Shown here: piece after piece, positions 1 through 7,096 of the stretch
Layout of the letters: the number at the start of each line of letters is the position of its first letter
Position numbering within the stretch: the stretch's first letter is position 1
Assembly: GCA_038244055.1 (NCBI GenBank)
Contig: JBBRTW010000005.1
Coordinates: forward strand, 1 to 43,868
Direction of reading: 5' to 3'
DNA: 43,868 bases
Source of the DNA: DASPKW01 sp038244055
GTDB taxonomy: Bacteria; Planctomycetota; Phycisphaerae; Tepidisphaerales; Tepidisphaeraceae
The notes under the pieces: model-generated
What the model saw: the letters and a program-made list of their open reading frames with translations, nothing else
The model's database searches: none
What the model was told of the DNA's origin: nothing
Position numbers and translations under genes: made by a program

Positions 1-1
1 A

Positions 2-97
2 GAAATCAAACGCCGGCAGACCCTCGGAACCCCGGCCTCCTACAAGACGCCAGCCATCACAGCAAGCGCCCAGATTCGCCGGGGCATCAAAACCTAA
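2..97 (+). CDS. C-terminal fragment of an unidentified protein (partial, enters from the left edge)
   Basis: An open frame runs from the window edge to a TAA at 95-97 and encodes 31 basic residues ending in QIRRGIKT. Most third codon positions are G or C, as in the window's clear genes, so it may be the tail of a gene starting outside the window. I recognise no family, and so short a stretch could be open by chance. Confidence 0.35.
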   Translation, partial: EIKRRQTLGTPASYKTPAITASAQIRRGIKT

Positions 98-568
98 AAG
101 AAAACCTTTTGGTTGAACCTCTATTCACTTGTCAAAGAGCGGATCGGATTTCTCCGAGCCCCCGCGGAACGCGGGTGAGTCAGTCGTCGAAAAAATGCGA
201 CGGACTCATTCGAGTTCGGCAAGGGCCTTTTGCAGTCACCGATGGCCGGCGACCTGGGTTGTAATCAGGGAACCGGGACTACCGGGAGGGAATGGATAAC
301 GTCGTCTTTTGTGTCAAACGCGAGTTACCTTTCTTCCGTTGGTGATTGGCTGGTGTTTCAGCCACATCGTTCAACGGGGTCGCGAATAATATCCGGGCTG
401 GCGTTGTCGTCAAGGGGTGTTGTGGGGAAATATGAAATTCAGCGGGCGGGACGGGGATTTTCGGCGCTGCGGGTTCTTGATGTTGAAACGTAAGCTATGG
501 ATTCGGTGGATGTTATGCGCAGCGGAGTTGTCCGCCCGATTTCCGCCACCGCAGCAGGAGATGATATT
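98..568. other. Gene-poor stretch with two adjacent hairpins
   Basis: About 470 bases hold no convincing gene; the overlapping short frames at 230-493 and 417-764 lack recognisable protein character. Two inverted repeats stand side by side. One is CCCGCG/CGCGGG at 161-166 and 170-175 around a GAA loop. The other is GAGTC-A-GTCG paired with CGAC-G-GACTC at 177-186 and 198-207 around an A-rich loop. They could be the terminator region of the left-edge gene or part of an untranslated or non-coding RNA. I cannot match them to a known riboswitch. Confidence 0.4.
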
Positions 569-838
569 ATGCCCCCCGCCAATTCGCCGCTACCGAAGAA
601 GTCGAACAGTCAGAATCGTCCCACATCCGATGCTCTGGCCCCGGACCCGGCGCGGACTTATGAACGTGCGCAACCAGAACATGAATCGGGCATGGGGGAA
701 CTCGACAGCCCGGTGGGTGATGCGACGCCGACGGATCGGGCGGACGCGGTGGACGACAGCGTAGGCCATCGCCAGCCAGGGGATCGGCAGTTGAATGGGC
801 AGGATGATTCCAAGAAGAGAGAAGGGATTGAGGGTTGA
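569..838 (+). CDS. Small hydrophilic, probably disordered hypothetical protein
   Basis: This is an 89-residue frame if translation starts at the ATG at 569, which has an AGGAG at 556-560 eight bases upstream; an in-frame ATG at 497 has no such site. The protein is rich in D, P, S, R and Q, with no hydrophobic segment and no recognised domain. Its last codons, including the TGA stop, lie inside a 7-bp tandem repeat (825-852), so the present C-terminus may be a product of repeat insertion. It converges on the LuxR-type gene. The main support is the ribosome binding site; a chance frame is possible. Confidence 0.4.
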   Translation: MPPANSPLPKKSNSQNRPTSDALAPDPARTYERAQPEHESGMGELDSPVGDATPTDRADAVDDSVGHRQPGDRQLNGQDDSKKREGIEG

Positions 839-852
839 GGGTAGAGGATTGC
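825..852. repeat. Heptamer tandem repeat, unit GGGTTGA
   Basis: Four successive 7-bp units are seen: GGATTGA, GGGTTGA, GGGTAGA, GGATTGC. The reverse complement, rotated (CCCTCAA), differs by one base from the CCCTGAA units at 30945-30979, so the two loci look like one repeat family. Confidence 0.6.
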
Positions 853-870
853 GAGACCTGCGCAGGTCTC
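853..870. terminator. 18-bp perfect palindrome between convergent genes
   Basis: GAGACCTG-CG-CAGGTCTC is a perfect palindrome lying eight bases past the stop of the minus-strand LuxR-type gene and 15 bases past the stop of the small plus-strand frame. It could act as a bidirectional terminator. There is no T-run on either side, so intrinsic termination is not certain and a protein-binding palindrome is also possible. Confidence 0.45.
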
Positions 871-878
871 TCGCCATC

Positions 879-1682
879 TCATTCCTTCGCCGTCTTCTTC
901 TCCTTCGGCAGCATGATGCTCAACTTCGGCGTGAAGTCGGGCTTTCGGGTTGCGCCGACCTTGGCAAGCAGTTCGCCGCGGCTGGAGACTTCGAAGCGCT
1001 GGTGGAGGGCTTTGACGTAGTTGTGGATCGTGTGGCGGGAGAGATCGAGCTTGGCGGCGATTTCCTTCTCGGACAGGCCGCCGAGAAGTTCATCGAGCGT
1101 CTGCGACAGGCGGGGCGGAAGATCGCTGCTTGGATCAACGGCTTTCTGCAGGGCATCGCGCCTCCAGAACCGGCCGAGTTCGGAATGGAAAATGCGGATT
1201 AGCTTGTGCTCGGTCGCGGTGAAGGGGTCCGCTCCGAAGGCGCGGTGCAAGCCCAGTTGATCGACGGCATTGATATGTGGCAGGGGAAACTGTGACAGAA
1301 CGAAGGATCTCCCGCCATAAACAGTCTTAATCGGCCGGACGGGAACTTCGGCGCCTTCCGGGGGCTCCTTGGGAATCTGCCCGGCCGCCAGACGCCAGCT
1401 CTCCAGGTTCTCATCCTCGCGCTCGGAATGGATTTCCCAGACATCGCCCTCGGCATCGCAGCCCCAGCCGAGATCGATCACGCGCAGCTTGTCGCCGCCG
1501 GCCGTGCGGGCATGCACTTCGGATGAAATTACCAGTTCCGCGCCGAACACCTGGCACAAGCGCCGCACCATATGCGGCCGCCACTTCTTGGGATCTGCGC
1601 CGAGTTCGCGCACCTCACCGATGATCCGAAACACGTTTCGAACATCTCGAAGCCTCAGCCGACGCGGGGCATGGTCGCTCAT
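879..1682 (-). CDS. LuxR-family transcriptional regulator
   Basis: A 267-residue protein with a C-terminal LuxR/GerE-type helix-turn-helix at about residues 188-242, including SEKEIAAKLDLSRHTIHNYV. The order LPPRLSQTLDELLGG before the helices is the form common in planctomycete proteins of this type. The N-terminal about 180 residues have no receiver-domain aspartate pattern I can identify and may be a GAF- or PAS-like sensor. I start at the ATG whose reading begins MSDHAPRRLRL; the frame stays open upstream to 1898 but that part lacks coding character and overlaps the next gene. No clear Shine-Dalgarno is seen. The target genes and signal are unknown; the acyltransferase gene diverges from it about 195 bases away. 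Confidence 0.75.
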   Translation of the reverse strand: MSDHAPRRLRLRDVRNVFRIIGEVRELGADPKKWRPHMVRRLCQVFGAELVISSEVHARTAGGDKLRVIDLGWGCDAEGDVWEIHSEREDENLESWRLAAGQIPKEPPEGAEVPVRPIKTVYGGRSFVLSQFPLPHINAVDQLGLHRAFGADPFTATEHKLIRIFHSELGRFWRRDALQKAVDPSSDLPPRLSQTLDELLGGLSEKEIAAKLDLSRHTIHNYVKALHQRFEVSSRGELLAKVGATRKPDFTPKLSIMLPKEKKTAKE

Positions 1683-1876
1683 AACCCGTAACTGTAAGCA
1701 GGACCTACCCCATCGCTCAACACCTGAATGCCAAATCTGCCAAGTTATCGGACGCAATGGGCTGGAAAGGCATCGGATGTGGGGTTTATCCCGTTTTGGC
1801 GGAGAGATGGGCCGGGAATTCGCCAAGGGATTGATGATCTGGCGTCCGGCATCGCCGTCCCTACAATCCGCAAACG

Positions 1877-2806
1877 ATGGCGAAGGAGCGGAATGCACTT
1901 ATCGACTGGCTGCAGTATCTGGCGGTGCGCATCGTTTCGATGTGCATGCAGTGCTGGCCTGTGAATTTCATGCTGCGGCTGGCCAAGGGGCTGGGCAATG
2001 TGCTCTATCGCCTGGATCGCAAACATCGCGAGCGGGCGATGGCGAATCTGCGGCGGTCGTTCCCGGAGATGTCCGAGAAAGAGCGCGAGGTCGTGGCGCG
2101 GCGGAGCATGCAGGAACTGTTCATGTTCTTCGTGGAGATGTTTTTCACGCCCCGCCTGATCCGAATTGACACCTGGGCGAGCTACATCGAGCTTGAGAAT
2201 TTCGAGACCCCCCTGTCGCTGATGGTCAAGCGCGATGGAGGGCTGATCATGCTGACGGCGCATTACGGAAATTTCGAGATCCTGGGATACCTGCTGGCGA
2301 CGCTGGGATTCCCGACCTCAAGCGTGGCGCGGCCGCTGGATAATCCGTATCTGAGCGATTTTGTTTTCGGCGTGCGCGAGAGGCAGGGGCAGAAGATCAT
2401 CGCGAAAAAAGGGGCGACCAGCGATGTGGTGGATGTGATCGAGGCGGGTGGCGCGGTGGGGTTCGTGGCGGATCAGAACGCGGGATCGAAGGGGATTTTC
2501 GTCGATTTTTTTGGCCGAAAGGCGAGTACGTACAAATCGATCGGCCTGCTGGCGATGCAGTATGAAGTGCCGGTCATCATCGGCTTCGCCCGCCGGGTGG
2601 ATGACCAGTTCAAGTTCATCGTCGGGGCGCAGGCTGTGATTTACCCGGCCGACTGGAAGGCGCAGGATGATCCGCTGCGGTACATCACTCAGCGCTTCAC
2701 CAAAGCGATCGAAGACATGGTTCGGAAGGATCCGGGCCAATACTGGTGGGTTCATCGCCGCTGGAAAACCCGCCCGCGCGGGGAAGCGGCGGAGGCGTAT
2801 GATTGA
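1877..2806 (+). CDS. LpxL/HtrB-type lipid A acyltransferase family protein
   Basis: A 309-residue member of the lysophospholipid acyltransferase (LpxL/LpxM) family. These inner-membrane enzymes move an acyl chain from acyl-ACP onto a lipid A precursor or another glycolipid. Seen in the sequence: an N-terminal hydrophobic region (residues about 10-45), the catalytic H-x4-E motif HYGNFE with H129 and E134, a conserved DQNAG block near residue 199, and the typical C-terminal W-x-HRRWK segment. Length matches the family (about 300). The exact acceptor cannot be told from sequence. No clear ribosome binding site precedes the ATG. It stands alone, with a repeat-rich gap before the next gene. Confidence 0.85.
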   Translation: MAKERNALIDWLQYLAVRIVSMCMQCWPVNFMLRLAKGLGNVLYRLDRKHRERAMANLRRSFPEMSEKEREVVARRSMQELFMFFVEMFFTPRLIRIDTWASYIELENFETPLSLMVKRDGGLIMLTAHYGNFEILGYLLATLGFPTSSVARPLDNPYLSDFVFGVRERQGQKIIAKKGATSDVVDVIEAGGAVGFVADQNAGSKGIFVDFFGRKASTYKSIGLLAMQYEVPVIIGFARRVDDQFKFIVGAQAVIYPADWKAQDDPLRYITQRFTKAIEDMVRKDPGQYWWVHRRWKTRPRGEAAEAYD

Positions 2807-2813
2807 CGAGGAG

Positions 2814-2910
2814 TAGGCAGTATGCAGTAGGCGGTAGGCAGAGGAATAGGCAGTAGGCAAGCTCTGTAGGCACCCACTTCCCCTGCCTACTGCCTACCGC
2901 CTACTACCTG
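2814..2910. repeat. Heptamer repeats forming an inverted structure (TAGGCAG / CTGCCTA)
   Basis: The left part (2814-2873) has 7-bp units TAGGCAG, TATGCAG, TAGGCGG, TAGGCAG, then more copies after short interruptions. The right part (2883-2910) reads CTGCCTA, CTGCCTA, CCGCCTA, CTACCTG. The 15-mer at 2827-2841 is the exact reverse complement of 2890-2904, so the transcript could fold into a long hairpin between the acyltransferase and the creatininase-like gene. Confidence 0.75.
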
Positions 2911-2916
2911 TATAAT
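2911..2916 (+). promoter_or_regulatory. Candidate -10 box of the creatininase-like/DUF6807 operon
   Basis: A perfect TATAAT directly follows the heptamer repeat and lies 28 bases before the ATG, with an AAGGAG in between. No good -35 hexamer is visible because the expected position falls inside the repeat. Confidence 0.4.
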
Positions 2917-2943
2917 CGGCTGCATCACAAGGAGCATCCAATC

Positions 2944-3729
2944 ATGTCCGATTTCGTTTTGGCTGAAACCAATCATCATTTCATCCGCCAGCAGAAGTGG
3001 GAGGTGGCGGTGCTGCCGTTCGGGGCGACCGAGCCGCACAATTTCCACATGCCGTACGGCACGGATAATTTCCAGGTCGAAGCGATCGGCCGGCGGGCGG
3101 TGGAACATGCCTACAACAAGGGCGGGAAAGTGCTGCTGCTTCCGGCGATGCCGTTTGGGGTGAATACGAATCATCTGAAGGTGCCGGGAGGGCTGGCGTG
3201 TTCCGTGAGGCCGACGACGCTGCTGGCGCTGATCACCGATCTGGCGGATGCATTCGAGCGGCAGGGTGTGAAGAAGCTGATGTTGCTGAACGGGCATGGG
3301 GGGAACGAACTCAAGCCGTTGTGCCGCGAAATTCATCATCGCACGGGGGTGTTCATCTGCGTGTGCGACTGGTTTCGCATGGCGGCCGATGCCTATGCGG
3401 GAATTTTCAAATCGCCGGGGGAACATGCGGATGAAGTGGAGACCTCCCTGGGACTGTATTTGTTTCCGCAGTTCATGAAGATGGAGCAGGCCGGGCCGGG
3501 GACGATGCACAAGACGGCGTTCGAGGCGATCAACAAGGGATGGGTGAGCATCACCCGGCCGTGGCATCTGCTGACGGATGATACCGGCGCGGGCGATCCC
3601 AGCGCGGCGACGGCGGAGAAGGGCAAGCGGCTGGTGGATTTGTTGACGACACGCCTGGGGGATTTTCTGTATGAGCTGGCGGCGATGCCGATGAGCAGCA
3701 CGTTTCCTTACAAGGCTGAGAGATCATGA
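2944..3729 (+). CDS. Creatininase-family (creatinine amidohydrolase-like) protein
   Basis: A 261-residue metal-dependent amidohydrolase of the creatininase fold. Motifs seen: PFGATEPHNFHMPYGTDN near residues 25-42 (metal-binding E, H and D), LNGHGGNE near 114-121, and EHADEVETS near 160-168, all hallmarks of the family. AAGGAG at 2929-2934 sets the start. The stop overlaps the next ATG by four bases (ATGA), so translation is coupled to the DUF6807 gene. Family members act on creatinine, on formamide intermediates (ArfB, MftE-like) or on unknown cyclic amides, so the substrate is open. The secreted DUF6807 partner suggests a catabolic role rather than cofactor synthesis. Confidence 0.85.
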   Translation: MSDFVLAETNHHFIRQQKWEVAVLPFGATEPHNFHMPYGTDNFQVEAIGRRAVEHAYNKGGKVLLLPAMPFGVNTNHLKVPGGLACSVRPTTLLALITDLADAFERQGVKKLMLLNGHGGNELKPLCREIHHRTGVFICVCDWFRMAADAYAGIFKSPGEHADEVETSLGLYLFPQFMKMEQAGPGTMHKTAFEAINKGWVSITRPWHLLTDDTGAGDPSAATAEKGKRLVDLLTTRLGDFLYELAAMPMSSTFPYKAERS

Positions 3730-4943
3730 AAACGACGATGCGATTGATGGCGGCTGGTTTGGTGGCGTTGTTGGCAGTGGCGGCGCAGGGAGGGCCGAGT
3801 GTGACGGTGTCGGCCGGGAAATTCGAGCGAACGGATACGGTGGCGAGTTTTTCGCTGCCGGCGGGCATGGATGCGAAGGGGAATTACGGACTGGTGGATG
3901 GGAAGCGAACGATCCCGGTTCAGTTGTTGCCCGATGGGAGCGCGGTGTTTGTGGTTCCGCCGATGAAGGCGGGGGCGTCGCTCGCATTCGCGCTCGAGTC
4001 AATTCCGTGGGCGACTCGCCCGCCCTTGCCGACGGATCTTTCGATCAAGCAAGACGGTACAAGTGTCGCGTTCAATGTGGGTGCGAAACAGATGTTTCGC
4101 TACAACGGCGACAAGACCCCCCTGCCGGAGGGTTACGATCCGGCGTACCAGCGCGGGGGGTATCTCTTTCCGATTCTGACGCCCTCGGGGAGGCTCGTTT
4201 GCGATGATTATCCGCCCATGCACAAGCATCATCACGGCCTCTGGTTTTCGTGGACGCACACGGAATTCGAAGGCCGAAAGCCCGATTTCTGGAACATGGG
4301 GGACAAAAAGGGAACGACGGAGTTTGTGGAACTGACTTCGACTTTTGCGGGGCCGGTGGCGGCGGGTTTGTCGGCGCGGCATCGGTATCTGGATCTGCTG
4401 GCCAAACCCGATCCCAGGGTGGCGCTGAACGAAACGTGGAACGTGACTGCGTGGGGAATTGGATCGGGAGACAAGCCGTATTTTGTTTTTGATCTGGTGA
4501 GCACACAGACCTGCGCCGGCGACGCGCCGCTGAAACTGCCCAAGTATCACTATGGCGGGATCGCCTTCCGCGGGCACCGCGATTGGAATGCCAAGGCGAA
4601 GGATGCGTACTCCGCGCTCACCTCCGAAGGCAAGGATCGCGAATCGGCCAACGCGACCACCGCGCGATGGTGCCACATGGGCGGGAAGGTGGATGGGGCG
4701 GCCGTCGGGCTGGCGATTCTGGATCATCCAGCGAATTTCCGCTCGCCCCAGCCGTTGCGCGTGCATCCGGCAGAGCCGTATTTTTGTTTCGCGCCGCAGG
4801 TGGCGGGGGATTTTTCGATTGAGCCGGGGAAGCCGTATGTGTCGCGATATCGGATGGTGGTGACGGATGGGGAGGCGGACAAGGCGCTGCTGGATCGGCT
4901 TTGGAATGATTATGCCTCGCCGCCTGAGGTTGTTGTGAAATAG
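3726..4943 (+). CDS. Secreted DUF6807 / PmoA-like protein
   Basis: A 405-residue protein with an N-terminal signal peptide (MKTTMRLMAAGLVALLAVAA, cleavage probably soon after). The hallmark segment is a histidine cluster, MHKHHHGLWFSW, near residues 161-172, followed by WNMGDKKG. This is the signature of the DUF6807 family, historically labelled methane oxygenase PmoA although members are unrelated to methane oxidation and are abundant in Planctomycetota beside sugar-degradation genes. The clustered histidines suggest metal or active-site use, which is inference. It overlaps the creatininase-like gene by four bases and is probably co-transcribed. Molecular function is not established. Confidence 0.8.
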   Translation: MKTTMRLMAAGLVALLAVAAQGGPSVTVSAGKFERTDTVASFSLPAGMDAKGNYGLVDGKRTIPVQLLPDGSAVFVVPPMKAGASLAFALESIPWATRPPLPTDLSIKQDGTSVAFNVGAKQMFRYNGDKTPLPEGYDPAYQRGGYLFPILTPSGRLVCDDYPPMHKHHHGLWFSWTHTEFEGRKPDFWNMGDKKGTTEFVELTSTFAGPVAAGLSARHRYLDLLAKPDPRVALNETWNVTAWGIGSGDKPYFVFDLVSTQTCAGDAPLKLPKYHYGGIAFRGHRDWNAKAKDAYSALTSEGKDRESANATTARWCHMGGKVDGAAVGLAILDHPANFRSPQPLRVHPAEPYFCFAPQVAGDFSIEPGKPYVSRYRMVVTDGEADKALLDRLWNDYASPPEVVVK

Positions 4944-5013
4944 GTTTGTGAGTCGTGAGATCGGTTGCGGTGGTTGAACGCCTCGCGAATTTGTGATTAT
5001 CCGTTGAGTATGC

Positions 5014-5043
5014 TTGACCTTTCGGGAGGCGCGGCCGTATTGT
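5014..5043 (+). promoter_or_regulatory. Candidate promoter of the tetR-RND efflux operon
   Basis: TTGACC at 5014-5019 and TATTGT at 5038-5043 are separated by 18 bases. The expected transcription start (about 5050) falls at or just before the ATG at 5052, so the regulator could be translated from a leaderless message. No operator palindrome was recognised. Confidence 0.35.
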
Positions 5044-5051
5044 TGATTTCA

Positions 5052-5756
5052 ATGACGAACGGGTCAGTTAAATCAATTGCCAGGAGATCCAAGCGCCGTC
5101 CGCGTGGTCGGCCGAGGGATGAAGCGCTGCGGGCGCGGCGCTGCGAGGAGATTCTGGATGAAGCCGCGGTCGTCTTCGCGCGGCATGGATTTCCCGACAC
5201 GGATGTGCAGGTCATCGCTGACGCATTATCCATCAGCAAAGGGACGGTTTACCGATATTTCGAGTCAAAGGAGCGGCTGTTTCTCGCGGCAGTGGCGCGT
5301 GGGGTGCGGCAACTCGATCGGGCCATCGAATCGGCTGTGGAAGCGGTGGGCGATCCGCTGGATCGCATGATGGCCGCCACCACCGCCTACCTCAAGTTCT
5401 TCCAGGAACATCCCGAGTTGGTTGAACTCTTCATCCAGGAGCGGGCCGAGTTCAAGGGGCGCAAGAAGCCGATCTATTTCGAGCATGGCGAGACGAGCTG
5501 CGCGCAGTGGCACGACCTCATCGGCGGGTTGATCGAGGCTGGGCGGGTTCGCAAAATGCCGGTGGAGCGCGTGACCGATACGATCGGCGATCTGCTTTAC
5601 GGGACGATGTTTACCAATCACATGGTCGGCCGGCGCAAGCCCTTCGAAGAACAGGCGGCCAGCCTGATGGATATTTTTTTCAAGGGGATACTGTCAGATT
5701 CGGAGCGTGCATCGCGTAGCGGCGGAGGCACTCCAACGGCAAGGCGGATTCAATGA
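5052..5756 (+). CDS. TetR/AcrR-family transcriptional regulator
   Basis: A 234-residue repressor-type protein. The N-terminal helix-turn-helix (about residues 30-75) includes VQVIADALSISKGTVYRYF and the FESKERLF linker typical of TetR proteins; the remaining residues form the variable ligand and dimer domain. I start at MTNGSVKSIARR; the frame is open to 4965 but upstream codons do not look coding. A basic stretch (RRSKRRPRGRPR) precedes the HTH. Its stop overlaps the adaptor gene start (ATGA), so it is the first gene of the efflux operon and probably represses it in the absence of a ligand. Confidence 0.88.
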   Translation: MTNGSVKSIARRSKRRPRGRPRDEALRARRCEEILDEAAVVFARHGFPDTDVQVIADALSISKGTVYRYFESKERLFLAAVARGVRQLDRAIESAVEAVGDPLDRMMAATTAYLKFFQEHPELVELFIQERAEFKGRKKPIYFEHGETSCAQWHDLIGGLIEAGRVRKMPVERVTDTIGDLLYGTMFTNHMVGRRKPFEEQAASLMDIFFKGILSDSERASRSGGGTPTARRIQ

Positions 5757-7042
5757 GTGATTCGGCGATTCCATTTCGATCGTTGTTCGGGCATGGGAAT
5801 CCGGCGGCGCTGATGAGGCGCGGCGGTGTCGCGGTCGCCTGCCTCGGCTCGATTTTCGCACTTAGCGCATGCGAGCGCAAGGTGGATGCGCCGGCGTTCG
5901 TTCGGCCGCCGGCTTCGGTGACCGCAGAGGCCGCCATTGCCCGCGACGTGCCGATCTATCTGGAAGAAATCGGGCGGACCGCGGCGGTCGAAATCGTCAA
6001 TGTCCAGCCGCAGGTGACGGGGCGGATCGATTCGATCGATTTCGATGATGGAATGGATGTGACGATCGGAAAGCCGCTCTTCACGATCGATCCGCGCTGG
6101 TTCAAGATGGATTTGGCGCAGGCCGATGCGGTGCTGGCGCAGCGGAAAACCGAGAAGGTTCTGGCGGATCAGGAATTCAAACGCGTGCAGGGACTGGTCG
6201 AGAAAAAGGCGGTTTCGGAGCAGGAATTCGAGCAGCGCAAGAATGCCGTCGCGGTGGCGCAGGCGGTGGTGAACGCGGCGCAGGCGAATGTCGATACGGC
6301 GACGCTGAATATCGGATACACCTCAATCAAGTCGACGATCAATGGCCGGGCGGGGCAGCGGCGCGTCGACAAGGGGAACATCGTCAAGGCCAACCAGGAC
6401 ACGCTGGTGACGATCCAGCGCCTCGATCCGATTTACGCCGAGTTCACGACGCCCGAGGGAAATCTCCCCGAGATTCGCAGGCGCATGGCCGAGAAGGCGG
6501 CGGAAAAAACCGGCGACAAGGCGCTGAAAGTTGAAATCTGGCTCCCTAATGAGCCGAACAATCGTCGGGCGGGAAAATTGACTTTCATCGAGACGGCCGT
6601 GCAGCCGGGAACGGGCACGATCAAACTCCGCGCGGAGGTTCCCAATCCTGAAATGGATCGGCATTTCTGGCCGCAGCAGTTCGTCAACGTGCGCTTGATT
6701 CTGGAGACGCGGCCCAAGGCGGTGCTCGTGCCTGCGCCGGCGGTGCAGATCGCGCAACAGGGGCCCTTTGTGTATGTCGTCAAGCCCGACAGCACGGCGG
6801 AGCTTCGTCCGGTGGTGCAGGGCCAGCGCCAGGGAGGGCTGGTCGTGATCGAGAAGGGCGTCGAGGCGGAGGAGAACGTGATTGTAACCGGACAAATGGC
6901 CGTTGCGCCGGGCGCGAAGGTGAATGTGCTACCACCGCCGACGACCGCTCCTTCGACCACGACGACCGCTCCTTCGACCACTGCACCTTCCGCCACGCAG
7001 CCCGCGAGCCAGCCCGCTGCGGGTCGGTCGTCTGGAAAATGA
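5753..7042 (+). CDS. RND efflux periplasmic adaptor (membrane fusion protein), lipoprotein
   Basis: A 429-residue AcrA/MexA-family adaptor that bridges the inner-membrane pump and the outer-membrane channel. Seen: a lipobox (FALSAC, Cys40), a biotinyl-lipoyl-like half around residues 75-110 (VQPQVTGRIDSIDFDDG), an alpha-helical hairpin rich in A, Q, E and K to about 185, the second lipoyl half with GRAGQRRVDKGN, and beta-barrel segments. An internal ATG at 5813 would give a more conventional 19-residue signal, so the start is uncertain. The C-terminus is a Thr/Ser/Pro tail partly built from a perfect 21-bp duplication. It lies between tetR (overlap) and the pump gene. Confidence 0.9.
   Translation: MSDSAIPFRSLFGHGNPAALMRRGGVAVACLGSIFALSACERKVDAPAFVRPPASVTAEAAIARDVPIYLEEIGRTAAVEIVNVQPQVTGRIDSIDFDDGMDVTIGKPLFTIDPRWFKMDLAQADAVLAQRKTEKVLADQEFKRVQGLVEKKAVSEQEFEQRKNAVAVAQAVVNAAQANVDTATLNIGYTSIKSTINGRAGQRRVDKGNIVKANQDTLVTIQRLDPIYAEFTTPEGNLPEIRRRMAEKAAEKTGDKALKVEIWLPNEPNNRRAGKLTFIETAVQPGTGTIKLRAEVPNPEMDRHFWPQQFVNVRLILETRPKAVLVPAPAVQIAQQGPFVYVVKPDSTAELRPVVQGQRQGGLVVIEKGVEAEENVIVTGQMAVAPGAKVNVLPPPTTAPSTTTTAPSTTAPSATQPASQPAAGRSSGK
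6939..6980 (+). repeat. Perfect 21-bp tandem duplication in the adaptor tail
   Basis: Two identical, adjacent 21-bp units occupy 6939-6959 and 6960-6980 and encode two copies of a Thr/Pro/Ser-rich heptapeptide (TAPSTT core). The unit length keeps the frame. This looks like recent slippage in a disordered tail. Confidence 0.85.
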
Positions 7043-7096
7043 GAATTTGAGAATGTGTCGGCATCGCGCCGCCGCCGTCCTGACTGGATTGTTCGT

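Noticed and set aside
230..764. Two overlapping short plus-strand frames before the small hydrophilic protein
   Set aside because: Neither has a ribosome site, recognisable composition or motif, and they overlap each other in different frames.
590..882. Minus-strand frames opposite the small hydrophilic protein
   Set aside because: They would run through the terminator-like palindrome and heptamer tract, and have no domain or start support.
1369..2169. A 266-residue plus-strand frame across the start of the acyltransferase
   Set aside because: It overlaps both the LuxR-type gene and the acyltransferase, whose motifs are unmistakable; it is a shadow frame.
3726..4943. Methane monooxygenase subunit (PmoA label)
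   Set aside because: The family name PmoA for this histidine-cluster protein is historical; there is a signal peptide, no membrane bundle and no pmoB or pmoC.
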